A stretch of DNA of 33,469 nucleotides from a bacterium (GTDB taxonomy: Bacteria; Sysuimicrobiota; Sysuimicrobiia; Sysuimicrobiales; Segetimicrobiaceae): positions 1-33,469 of the forward strand of contig DASSJF010000084.1 in NCBI GenBank assembly GCA_035691305.1, read 5' to 3'. The number at the start of each line of letters is the position of its first letter. Position 1 is the stretch's first letter. This document shows positions 8,147-15,479 of the stretch, one piece after another. A program made the translations under genes and the position numbers. The notes beneath the pieces were generated by a model. That model was given only the letters and a program-made list of their open reading frames with translations. It made no database searches and had not been told where the DNA came from.

Positions 8147-9157
8147 CTACGGGCCGAGCGATTGGACGGCGTTGTTCACGAAGCTCGAGTCGACGAACTG
8201 ATCGAGGGGCACGTACCGCGAGGTCATGCCGTTCTGCACGTACCACGCCTCTTGCCGCTCCAGGTCGAGCAGGTAGAGCCGGGCGTTCCGGTCGATGTAC
8301 GGCAGCGACTTGGCGACCGCCGCCTCCGGCTGATCGATCGTCCGCGCGGTGAGGGCGACGATCGGCCGGCACTCGCCGCGGGGCGGCCGGCGCAGGCACG
8401 CGTCGAAGTAGTCGCGCGTCGCGCGGACGTAGCCGCGCATGAAGCGGTCGCCGAGGTCGTGGTCGTTGTGCAGGCGGGCGCCGTAGAAGACGCCGGTCAC
8501 CTGGTTGACGATGCGGTCCCCGGCGTAAAAGAGTATCTTGCCCCAGCCTTCCTGCTCCGCGGCGGCGCCCCAGGGCGGCGAGAGCAGCGCCGCGGCGATC
8601 TGGCCGGTCCGCAGCGCCTCGTCGACGAGGGTCACTTCGCGCAGCGGCACGAGCTGGACGTCCTGGAGCGTCATCGACTCGCGCTCGAGCAGTTTCGCGA
8701 TCTGGTAGTGGAACGTCGAACCGAGCGTCGTGATGCCGATGCGCCTGCCCCGCAGGTCCCGGAGCGACCGGACGCCGGAAGCGTAGGTCTGCTTCGTGAC
8801 GACGACCGCGTTCAGCGGGTAGCCGGGCCGCTCCTGACCGCGGTCGGCGACGAGGTAGATTTTCCCGCCGCCCGCCGCCAGGTTGAAGAGCGTGCCGGTG
8901 ATCCCGGTCGCGCCGACGTCCACGTCGCCGGTCACGGTCGCGGTGGCGACCGGCGCCGCGGCGCCGAAGTATACGAACTGGATCTGGAGGCCCTCCCGGC
9001 TGAAATACCCGCGGTTGACGCCCCAGAAGAGCGGTGCTCCGCCGACGAGCTTCAACGTTCCAACGCGAACGACCGTGGGCGCTTGGGCGGCGGTCTCGGC
9101 CGAGACGGCGAGGCACAGCAACGCCGCGATCACGACCGGCAGGAGGCGCGAATGCAC
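8147..9157 (-). CDS. ABC transporter substrate-binding protein, SsuA/NMT1 type
   Basis: Periplasmic or lipid-free exported binding protein of the importer. With the GTG at 9157 it has 336 residues and a compact signal peptide (HSRLL, then a hydrophobic run PVVIAALLCLAVSA, then AETAAQA). The mature part has the NMT1/SsuA pattern: KLVGGAPLFWGVNRGYF, GDVDVGATGITGTLFNLAAGG, LRDLRGRRIGITTLGS, VDEALRTGQIAAALLSPP. The frame is open upstream, and an ATG at 9202 would add 15 residues before the signal. The GTG is preferred because it gives a normal signal peptide and has AGGA at -10 to -7. Unusually, both the AGGA and the GTG lie inside copy 1 of the intergenic palindrome. Confidence 0.87.
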   Translation of the reverse strand: MHSRLLPVVIAALLCLAVSAETAAQAPTVVRVGTLKLVGGAPLFWGVNRGYFSREGLQIQFVYFGAAAPVATATVTGDVDVGATGITGTLFNLAAGGGKIYLVADRGQERPGYPLNAVVVTKQTYASGVRSLRDLRGRRIGITTLGSTFHYQIAKLLERESMTLQDVQLVPLREVTLVDEALRTGQIAAALLSPPWGAAAEQEGWGKILFYAGDRIVNQVTGVFYGARLHNDHDLGDRFMRGYVRATRDYFDACLRRPPRGECRPIVALTARTIDQPEAAVAKSLPYIDRNARLYLLDLERQEAWYVQNGMTSRYVPLDQFVDSSFVNNAVQSLGP

Positions 9158-9171
9158 CGGAGGTCCTGCGG
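9139..9171. repeat. Palindromic repeat, copy 1
   Basis: A 33-base element beginning GCAGGAGGCGCGAATGC and ending GGAGGTCCTGCGG. Ends GCAGGA/TCCTGC are inverted. It differs from copies 2 and 3 at three internal positions in its first 31 bases. Read on the minus strand it supplies the AGGA and GTG at the start of the binding-protein gene. On the plus strand it holds AGGAG, then ATG, then GGAGGT. Confidence 0.85.
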
Positions 9172-9289
9172 AAAGGCCACGAAGGCGGCCGAGACAGGGC
9201 ATGAGGAACGAACGGTGCAACCGAATCCCCCCGAAGCGGGACATAAGTGATGACGGCAACATCGTTCGGCGCACCGCGAAAGCGCGCCT

Positions 9290-9320
9290 GCAGGAGCCGC
9301 GAATGCGGCGGAGGTCCTGC
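9290..9320. repeat. Palindromic repeat, copy 2
   Basis: A 31-base copy identical to copy 3, with inverted ends GCAGGA/TCCTGC and core GAATGCGGCGGAGG. It begins a tandem pair with a 40-base period (nine bases separate copies 2 and 3). It lies in the divergent region between the ABC importer and the dienelactone hydrolase. Confidence 0.9.
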
Positions 9321-9329
9321 CTGGACAGG

Positions 9330-9360
9330 GCAGGAGCCGCGAATGCGGCGGAGGTCCTGC
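9330..9360. repeat. Palindromic repeat, copy 3
   Basis: Identical over 31 bases to copy 2. It ends 30 bases before the dienelactone hydrolase ATG. AGGAG-7 bases-ATG within it could open a frame that runs in phase into that gene, giving an 18-codon extension, but the gene has its own better start at 9391. Confidence 0.9.
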
Positions 9361-9390
9361 GGAGACTGGGCACAGGGCGGGGAGGACGTC

Positions 9391-10335
9391 ATGACCGATC
9401 TGGGACGCTATATTCTCGAGGAATGGGCGGAGGAGTACCGCGAGGGCCGGCTGGGCCGCCGCGAGTTCCTCCGGCGCATTACCGTCTTCGCCGGCGGCGC
9501 CGCGGCCGGGACGGCGCTACTTGCGACGCTCGGCGTCACCGCATCTTCCGACGAAGTGCGCGCCGCGGCGGCTTCGCCCGCGCCCCCGCCGGCGCTGACC
9601 GCGCAGCCCGTCGTGCCGCCCGACGATCCGTCGCTCGACGCGCGGATGGTGTCGTTTCCCGGTACCGCGCCCGGGCCGCAGACGGTCTTCGGCTACCTTG
9701 CTCAGCCGAAGGGAGCGGGGCGCCTGCCCGCCGTGACCGTGATTCACGAGAACCGCGGGTTGGTGGACCACATCAAAGATGTCGCGCGCCGCGTCGCCAA
9801 GCTCGGTTATGCTGCCCTTGCGGTGGATCTCGTGTCGGGCGCCGGCGGCACGGACAAGTTACCCGATCCCGCCCAGGCCTCGTCGATACTCGGTCAGACA
9901 CCTCCGGAACAGCTCGTCGCGACGGCGTCCGCGGGCGTCCGCTACGCGGGGTCGCTCCCACGCGCACGTCCGGACCGCCTCGGCGTGATGGGCTTCTGTT
10001 TCGGCGGCGCGGTGACGTGGCGAGTGGCGACGGCGGTGCCGGAGCTCCGCGCCGCGATGCCGTTCTACGGCTCGAACCCGCCGCTCGAGGACGTGTCCAA
10101 GATCCGGGCGGCGGTGCTGGCCTTCTACGGCGCGCTCGACGAGCGGGTCGACGCCGGTATCCCCGCGATGCGCGAGGCGCTGGATCGTGCCACGGTTGTC
10201 TACGACATGGTGGTAGAACCCAACTGCGGGCACGCGTTCTTCAACAACACCGCGTCGAGCTATAATGCCTCGGCCGCGCAGGACGCGTGGGCCCGGCTGC
10301 AGACCTGGTTCGGGCGGTATCTGAAGACGGCCTAG
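9391..10335 (+). CDS. Tat-exported dienelactone hydrolase family protein
   Basis: An alpha/beta hydrolase of 314 residues. The N-terminus has a twin-arginine motif RREFLRR (24-30 region) followed by a hydrophobic stretch VFAGGAAAGTALLATLGV, so export by Tat is likely. The hydrolase domain (about 90-314) carries the dienelactone hydrolase set: Glu120 in HENRGL, nucleophile Cys203 in GFCFGG, Asp250 in GALDERV and His281 in CGHAFF. The ATG at 9391 follows GGGGAGGA with good spacing; the frame is open further upstream through the repeats. It ends on a CTAG shared with the stop of the convergent PIN toxin gene. The natural ester or lactone substrate is unknown. Confidence 0.9.
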   Translation: MTDLGRYILEEWAEEYREGRLGRREFLRRITVFAGGAAAGTALLATLGVTASSDEVRAAAASPAPPPALTAQPVVPPDDPSLDARMVSFPGTAPGPQTVFGYLAQPKGAGRLPAVTVIHENRGLVDHIKDVARRVAKLGYAALAVDLVSGAGGTDKLPDPAQASSILGQTPPEQLVATASAGVRYAGSLPRARPDRLGVMGFCFGGAVTWRVATAVPELRAAMPFYGSNPPLEDVSKIRAAVLAFYGALDERVDAGIPAMREALDRATVVYDMVVEPNCGHAFFNNTASSYNASAAQDAWARLQTWFGRYLKTA

Positions 10336-10766
10336 CGGGTTCGCGGCCGCGGGCGTCGCGCCGGCGCCGCCTCAATCTTCGCGAAACCGAGGGCCGACGC
10401 GGCGGCCTGCTGACGGGGGTCCAGCGTCAGAAAGTCCAGCCCCGTGCCGTCCGGGGCGAGGTACAGGGCGTGGGCGAGGTGCCACATCGCGGCGCCGCTC
10501 AGCGGACCGGCCGCGGCGATGCGCCACAACTCCCGGCTCAAGGGGCGGTCCGGTTGCACCCAGGCGATCGAAGACAGGAGCGAGTCCGGATCGCCGGCCG
10601 CGGGTTCACGAAGGAGCGTGGATCGCAGCTCTGCCTCGAGCAGGTTGGACGCCAGCAGCCACCGGTAGCGCCTCAGCCGGTTGCCGACCCGGCCCGCGCG
10701 TTCGTCCAGCGCGGCGGCGACGAGGTACGAAGTGTCGACGTAGGCGGCTGTGGCCGGCCGCGGCAT
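10332..10766 (-). CDS. PIN-domain toxin, VapC-like
   Basis: A 144-residue PIN-domain protein expected to be an RNase toxin. First acidic residue Asp11 in YVDTSYLVA, Glu46 in NLLEAELRST, and Asp116 in FLTLDPRQ match the PIN active site. In the segment LSGAAMWHLAHAL the residue that is Asp in related proteins (GADLWHLA) appears to be Ala93, so one metal-binding acid may be missing. The ATG overlaps the antitoxin TAA by one base (TAATG), coupling the two. It is convergent with the dienelactone hydrolase gene, sharing four bases. Family assignment is from motifs; activity is uncertain because of Ala93. Confidence 0.82.
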   Translation of the reverse strand: MPRPATAAYVDTSYLVAAALDERAGRVGNRLRRYRWLLASNLLEAELRSTLLREPAAGDPDSLLSSIAWVQPDRPLSRELWRIAAAGPLSGAAMWHLAHALYLAPDGTGLDFLTLDPRQQAAASALGFAKIEAAPARRPRPRTR

Positions 10767-11038
10767 TAGTCGCGCAATTCCAAGAATCGCCTGAGCGCAC
10801 CCGGACGCCGGCCGAGCGACTTCAATCGGCTCGACCCACCACGGCCCGCGCTGATGACGCCGCGGTCCTCGAGTTCGGCCAGCCGCGCCGCGATGTCCGA
10901 GGGCCCGCCCCCGATTCGTGTAATCTGCGCGACGTCCTGACCGCGGTGCGAGATGACGATTCGTTGTCCCGCGCGGACCTTGCGCAGGATTTCGCTGAAG
11001 CGCGCCTTGGCGTCATAGGTGGAGTAGCTGTCCGCCAT
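10766..11038 (-). CDS. Antitoxin, Phd/YefM family
   Basis: A 90-residue protein whose first half has the Phd/YefM pattern: STYDAKARFSEILRKVRAGQRIVISHRGQDVAQI. This part dimerises and binds the operator, while the C-terminal half (RLAELEDRGVISAG onwards) should wrap the toxin. The gene precedes the PIN toxin with a one-base overlap. The ATG at 11038 has no clear Shine-Dalgarno sequence. A promoter with repeated GACTAGT motifs lies just upstream, consistent with autoregulation by the antitoxin-toxin complex. Confidence 0.88.
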   Translation of the reverse strand: MADSYSTYDAKARFSEILRKVRAGQRIVISHRGQDVAQITRIGGGPSDIAARLAELEDRGVISAGRGGSSRLKSLGRRPGALRRFLELRD

Positions 11039-11050
11039 AAGTACATTCTA

Positions 11051-11078
11051 GACTAGTCTGACTAGTGTGACATGTCAA
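11051..11078 (-). promoter_or_regulatory. Toxin-antitoxin promoter and putative operator
   Basis: On the minus strand TTGACA (11078-11073) is followed after 17 bases by TAGTCT, a weak -10. Within and beside the spacer are the palindrome GACTAGTC (11051-11058) and a second GACTAGT (11060-11066), nine bases apart. Repeats of this kind overlapping the promoter are usual for Phd-type autoregulation. The assignment is inferred. Confidence 0.6.
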
Positions 11079-11124
11079 GGGGCACCCGGCGGGCGGGCGA
11101 TCGGGCGCGAATGGAGAGGTTCTC

Positions 11125-12306
11125 TCAGGTGACCTGAACGTGCACGTCGTCGGAGCCGAGGAAGTCTGCGAGCCGCGCGGCTTCTTCACGGACGCCGGCC
11201 ATGGTGCGCCGCGAGAGCGCCGCAAACTTGGTCACGCGCACGAGCAGGCGCCCGCGGTCCCGCGCGTGGCTCCACAGCCCGGCGGCGCGGCCATCGACGA
11301 GGACGACGGGGGAAATCATCCCGGCGGTTCGGTACACGCTGCGGTGGTGTCGGGGGGCGACGAGATGTCCGCGGGCTTCGTGGCCGAGCAGATAGGAGTC
11401 GAAATAGGGAAGGAGGCGAACGGGCAGGGCGCCGCGCCGGGCCGCTGCGAGGCGCCGGGCGTCCTCCGGCAGGATCCCCGCCGTCCATCCTTCGATGCTC
11501 ACCGGGACGAGATCGGGTTCACGGCGCCGCCAGATGGTCCGCGCGTCCGACATCGGCATGCGGGTCCAGGCGGCAAAGTCGGCGGACGTGGCCGGGCCAA
11601 AGGCCCGCAGGTAGCGGCGGAGGAGTTCATCCTCCGCGTCCTCCTGGGGTAGGTCCCGCCATTGCGGGATCCAGGCGTCGGCGCGCACGAAGGTGGGCGC
11701 GGCGCCGCGGCTCGGTCCGTAACAGACGACCGCGCGGGCGCCGAGGACGTGCAGGACGCCGCGGGCGTGCAGCGTGACGCGCCGGCCGAGGGAGATACCC
11801 GGAATTTTCGCGCCGCTACCCCAGCCGCCCCAGCGGAGTCCCCGCACCGGTACGCCCAGGCGCCGGGCGACATCCGCGACGAGCTCGGGCCCGCTCCGGG
11901 GCCGCTCCAGGGCCTCGAGCGCCGCCTCGACAAGCCGGTCCACCAGCCCTTCCCCGACGCCCCGTCCGCGGAGCGACCTGACTTCGCGTTCCGCCCGCCG
12001 CGCGGTGCCTCGGACGAAGACGGCGAGGTCGTCCGAGGGTACGAGGTGCAGGGTCCGGCGCATACACCAGGTCCGGACGACCATCCGCTGTTCGCCCGCC
12101 GCCTGCACGTCACGCCGGCGCATGTCGCGGACTCTGGCCCACAAGGAGATGTAGGCGGCCGGCAGCATTTGCGCCTGCGCACCCCCCATGGCCCCGAGCA
12201 CGCGAACGAGCGCCCCCCGGGGCGCCCGTTCGGTGAGAAAATGCCGCGACAGCCGGAACGCGGCCACCTGGTCCCACGTCAGCCGTCGCGCCGGCGCGGC
12301 GTGCAC
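11125..12306 (-). CDS. AlkZ/YcaQ-like winged-helix DNA glycosylase
   Basis: A 393-residue member of the winged-helix HTH_42 family that includes the glycosylases AlkZ (Streptomyces) and YcaQ (E. coli), which unhook interstrand crosslinks or remove bulky adducts. The N-terminal part contains GAQAQML with Gln44 and Gln46, matching the catalytic Q-x-Q of AlkZ, then LWARV and MRRTLHLVPSDD. Later segments LRAFGPATSADFAAWT, LLPYFDSYLLGH and VVLVDGRAAGLW are also typical. The GTG at 12306 is chosen because the preceding gene ends at 12330 and LTWDQVAAFRL follows immediately; no strong Shine-Dalgarno sequence is seen. It may be co-transcribed with the aminotransferase upstream. Which lesion it acts on is unknown. 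Confidence 0.83.
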   Translation of the reverse strand: MHAAPARRLTWDQVAAFRLSRHFLTERAPRGALVRVLGAMGGAQAQMLPAAYISLWARVRDMRRRDVQAAGEQRMVVRTWCMRRTLHLVPSDDLAVFVRGTARRAEREVRSLRGRGVGEGLVDRLVEAALEALERPRSGPELVADVARRLGVPVRGLRWGGWGSGAKIPGISLGRRVTLHARGVLHVLGARAVVCYGPSRGAAPTFVRADAWIPQWRDLPQEDAEDELLRRYLRAFGPATSADFAAWTRMPMSDARTIWRRREPDLVPVSIEGWTAGILPEDARRLAAARRGALPVRLLPYFDSYLLGHEARGHLVAPRHHRSVYRTAGMISPVVLVDGRAAGLWSHARDRGRLLVRVTKFAALSRRTMAGVREEAARLADFLGSDDVHVQVT

Positions 12307-12329
12307 GTGCGCTTGAAGCCGGCTTCCGG

Positions 12330-13688
12330 TCAGACCTTCGGCAGCGTGTCGCCGGCCCGGGTGATCGCCCGGTCCATCGCGTCGACCGTCCGGCCGATCT
12401 CGGCGTCGCGGTGGGCGATACTGAGGAAGCCGCCGCTGCCGAAGATGTGCACCCCTTCGATCAGCATGCCGAGCGCGATCGCACTGTAGGCGGGCGTGCC
12501 GCGCTGTTCCTTGAGATCCTCGGGGGTCAACGCCGAGATCGAAGACGGATCGCCCGGGCGCAGCCGCGCGTCGAACGCGAGGTGGAACGACGACACGTCG
12601 CCGTACGCGATGCCCCGCACGCCCCGCCTGGCCAAGACCGCGTTGAGCTCGCGGCGGAGCGCCGCACCCATGCGGCTGCAGCCTTCCTGGACGCTCGGAT
12701 CGCGCACGATGTCGAGGCACGCGATACCCGCGGCGGCCGACAGCGGGTTGGCGTTGAACGTGCCGGGGTGACGCAGTTTGCGTTTCGAGCCGCCGCTCAG
12801 CGAGATTAGGTCCAGCAGGTCGCGGCGTCCGGCCACCGCGCCGCCCGGCAGACCGCCGGCGACGATTTTCGCCAGCGTCGTGAGGTCACCGCTGATCCCG
12901 GCCGCCTGCTGCACCCCGCCGGGCGACCAGCGGAATCCGGTGATCACCTCGTCGACGATCAAGAAGACGTCGTGGGCGGCGGTCACCTCGTCGAGGCCGC
13001 GCACGAAGTCGAGCGGCAGCGGCACCGACCCGAACGACGCGCCGCTCGGCTCGACGATCACGGCGGCGACGTCTCGGTCGTGCCGGAGGGTCTCGTCGAG
13101 CACCGCGAGATCCGGCGGCAGGACGACCGTGTCCGACGCGACGGCGGGCGTAACCCCCGGCGGAACCTCGTCGTACGGCGGCGCCAGCCCGGGCGCGACC
13201 GCGTCGTGCCATCCGTGGAAGTGGCCGCGGAACTTGACGAGCTTGTTCTTGCCGCTCGCCGCGCGGGCCACCCGCAGCGCGAGCAGCGTCGCCTCCGTCC
13301 CCGAGCTGGTAAACCGGACCATCTCCGCGCCGGGCACGAGCGCCGTGATCCGCTCGGCCCAGTTGAGCTCGCCCTCGTGGTTCGCGCCGTAATGCGTGCC
13401 GAGGCCGACCTGCTTCCGCACCGCCTCGACCACCGCCGGGTGGGCGTGGCCGAGGATCAGCGCGCCGTGGCCCATCGCGTAGTCGATGTACTCGTGGCCG
13501 TCGACGTCCCATTTGCGCCCGCCCTCGGCACGGACGATGTAGGGCAGGAAGGGCGTGAACTGCCGCGACTCGTGCGTGATCCCGCCCGGCAGCAGCCCGC
13601 CGGCCCGCTCGAACAGGGCGCGCGACTTCGGCCGCGCGTCGATGTACACGGCGGTGAGATCGGTCGACAGGACCTTCGTCTCGGCCAT
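12330..13688 (-). CDS. Class III aminotransferase, glutamate-1-semialdehyde aminotransferase-like
   Basis: A 452-residue PLP enzyme. It shows GGITHESRQFTPF near 35, GHAHPAVVEAV, SSGTEA at 128-133, Asp246 in IVDEVITGF and the Schiff-base Lys274 in LAKIVAGGLPGG. The sequence is of the GSA-2,1-aminomutase (HemL)-like group. No other haem genes are near, and the neighbours are an SDR and a glycosylase, so a secondary amino-acid or amine-metabolising role is as likely as tetrapyrrole synthesis. The ATG at 13688 has GGAG about 9 bases upstream. It is divergent from the SDR at 13843 across 154 bases. Confidence 0.85.
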   Translation of the reverse strand: MAETKVLSTDLTAVYIDARPKSRALFERAGGLLPGGITHESRQFTPFLPYIVRAEGGRKWDVDGHEYIDYAMGHGALILGHAHPAVVEAVRKQVGLGTHYGANHEGELNWAERITALVPGAEMVRFTSSGTEATLLALRVARAASGKNKLVKFRGHFHGWHDAVAPGLAPPYDEVPPGVTPAVASDTVVLPPDLAVLDETLRHDRDVAAVIVEPSGASFGSVPLPLDFVRGLDEVTAAHDVFLIVDEVITGFRWSPGGVQQAAGISGDLTTLAKIVAGGLPGGAVAGRRDLLDLISLSGGSKRKLRHPGTFNANPLSAAAGIACLDIVRDPSVQEGCSRMGAALRRELNAVLARRGVRGIAYGDVSSFHLAFDARLRPGDPSSISALTPEDLKEQRGTPAYSAIALGMLIEGVHIFGSGGFLSIAHRDAEIGRTVDAMDRAITRAGDTLPKV

Positions 13689-13842
13689 TACGCACGCTCC
13701 TTCACGAACGAGGCGGTTGCGCAGCCCCAACGTGCCCTGCGCTCAAGAAGTATTTGTCCCGGCCGTTCTGGAATCCCTGTCCGTCGATTCAGCGCCCGGC
13801 ACCCGCGGGCGCATCCCCGTCGGGGGCAGGGAGGGCCTGAAG

Positions 13843-14634
13843 ATGGACTACGCCTCGATGTTTCGGCTCGACGGGCGGACGGGGCTCGTCGTCGGCGCCG
13901 CCTCCGGCATCGGTCAGGCATCCGCGCAGGCGCTCGCGGCGCTCGGCGCGCACGTCGTCTGCGCCGACGTCGATCGCCAGGGCGCCGAGGCCACCGCGCG
14001 CCTCATCAAGGACGCCGGGGGCCGCGCGGAGGCGGACCAGGTGGACGTGTCCCGAGAGCAGGACGTCGTGCGCATGGTCTCCGGGGTCGGCGAGCGTCAC
14101 ACGGCGCTTGGCGTGTGCGTCGTGACGCCCGCGGTCAACGCCCGCAAACCCGTCCTGAAGTACACGGCCGAGGATCTGGACCGCGTGCTGACCATCAACC
14201 TCAAAGGGACCTTCTACGTGCTGCGCGAGGCCGGTCGGCTCATGGCGGAGCGCGGCGGCGGGAGCATCGTGGCGTTCGCGTCGATCCGCGCGGTGCAGGT
14301 CGAGCCCGGCCAGAGCGTGTATTCCGCGACGAAGGCGGGGATCGTGCAGCTGTGCCGCACGCTCGCGGCGGAATTGGGGCCGCAGGGCGTGCGCGTGAAT
14401 GCAGTCGCGCCGGGCGTCGTCGACACGCCGCTGACGCGGCAGATCAAGAAGGACGAGGCGTGGTACCGCGCGTACGCCGAGCGCAACGCGCTCGGCCGCT
14501 GGGCCTCCCCGGCGGAGATCGCCGGGCCGGTGGCGTTCCTCGCCACGGACGCGGCGCGGTACATCACCGGCTCGGTGCTGTTCGTGGACGGCGGATGGAC
14601 GGCGATCGACGGCCGCTTCACCCCGCCCCTGTAG
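13843..14634 (+). CDS. SDR-family oxidoreductase
   Basis: A 263-residue short-chain dehydrogenase with cofactor motif GAASGIG at 18-24, catalytic Ser147 (FASI), Tyr160 and Lys164 (YSATK), and VLFVDGG near the C-terminus. Acidic residues after strand 2 (ADVDR) favour NAD. The usual NNAG motif is replaced by TPAVN at 95-99, which is odd although the catalytic residues are intact. The ATG at 13843 has GGGAGGG about 8 bases upstream. It is divergent from the aminotransferase; a shared pathway is possible but unproven. Confidence 0.85.
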   Translation: MDYASMFRLDGRTGLVVGAASGIGQASAQALAALGAHVVCADVDRQGAEATARLIKDAGGRAEADQVDVSREQDVVRMVSGVGERHTALGVCVVTPAVNARKPVLKYTAEDLDRVLTINLKGTFYVLREAGRLMAERGGGSIVAFASIRAVQVEPGQSVYSATKAGIVQLCRTLAAELGPQGVRVNAVAPGVVDTPLTRQIKKDEAWYRAYAERNALGRWASPAEIAGPVAFLATDAARYITGSVLFVDGGWTAIDGRFTPPL

Positions 14635-14690
14635 TGGGGTCCGGGGAGCCGGCGCCGCCGCGCCTTGGCGGCACGGAAGGGGGCGCGACC

Positions 14691-15479
14691 GTGGGCGCGG
14701 AGATGAGTTTCCACTGGGAGATGCTCAGCGACGCGCGCCGCAACGAGGCCTACCGCGCGGCGATCGCGGGTTTGGTCCCCGGGAAGGTCGTGTACGACCT
14801 CGGCGCCGGCGTCGGGCCGATGTCCCTGTACGCGGTCCAGGCCGGCGCCCGCCGAGTCTACGGCATCGAGACGGACCGCGACGCGTATCAGTATCTGCGC
14901 CGGCTGGCGCGCCGGTTTCCGCAGTTCGTGCCGATGCGGACCGACGCCGTGCGCGGGCCGCTACCCGAGGAAGCGCCGGAGATCGTCGTCTGCGAGATGT
15001 GGTCCTCATGGCTCACGGACTGGCCGATGGTCCCGGTACTCAACCGGATTCGCCGCAGCGCGCCGCGCTGCGCGGTGATTCCGGCGCGCGCGCATCACGT
15101 TCTGCAACTGGCCTATGCCGACCACCGGGCGGGGGCGGCGCTCGACTTCACGCCGGGGGACTACGCGGCGATCTTCGGCGACCCCGGCGCCGTTGAAGAA
15201 CTGTCGTTGCCGGTCCTCGCCGCCACGACCGATTTTCAGGCCGCGGTCGGGCCGCTCGACACGACCGTCTCGCTGGTGCCGCTGTCCACCGGGACGGTGA
15301 ACAGTCTGCGGCTGTGGAGCTACGAGGAGGTGCGCGACGGCCACCCCTCGCCGCGCGTCGGCACCCGGAGCGACGTGCTGATCCGCTGGATCCGGCCGTT
15401 GCGCGTCAGGCGCGGCCGCCGGGTCCGCGTCCGCATCCGGCACGGCTGGGACGCCCGGCTCCGGCTGACCGTGCTGTGA
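14691..15479 (+). CDS. SAM-dependent methyltransferase, PRMT-like
   Basis: A 262-residue class I methyltransferase. The SAM-binding motif I is VYDLGAGVGPMSLYA, followed by GARRVYGIETD (motif II acidic residue) and the post-motif VVCEMWSSWLTDWPMV, which resembles the glutamate-containing loop of protein arginine methyltransferases. The second half is a beta-rich domain, also as in PRMTs. The GTG at 14691 is preferred for its GGAAGGGGG with 7-base spacing; an ATG at 14703 is the alternative. Its stop overlaps the GTG of the FAD oxidase gene (GTGA), implying coupled translation. The substrate is unknown. Confidence 0.78.
   Translation: MGAEMSFHWEMLSDARRNEAYRAAIAGLVPGKVVYDLGAGVGPMSLYAVQAGARRVYGIETDRDAYQYLRRLARRFPQFVPMRTDAVRGPLPEEAPEIVVCEMWSSWLTDWPMVPVLNRIRRSAPRCAVIPARAHHVLQLAYADHRAGAALDFTPGDYAAIFGDPGAVEELSLPVLAATTDFQAAVGPLDTTVSLVPLSTGTVNSLRLWSYEEVRDGHPSPRVGTRSDVLIRWIRPLRVRRGRRVRVRIRHGWDARLRLTVL

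Noticed and set aside
9151-9249. A 32-codon frame opened by the ATG in repeat copy 1
   Set aside because: It has AGGAGG upstream but no recognisable protein, and covers the binding-protein gene's leader. It may be accidental; noted only through the repeat.
6506-9250. A 914-codon frame antisense to the ABC importer
   Set aside because: Same reason: the minus strand encodes three clear ABC components with intact motifs.
9139-9360. CRISPR array
   Set aside because: Only three repeats, separated by 118 and 9 bases, and no cas genes; the sequence is a palindromic element.
12330-13688. Calling the class III aminotransferase hemL
   Set aside because: Motifs fit the broader GSA-aminotransferase-like group, but there are no haem genes nearby, so the specific symbol is not justified.
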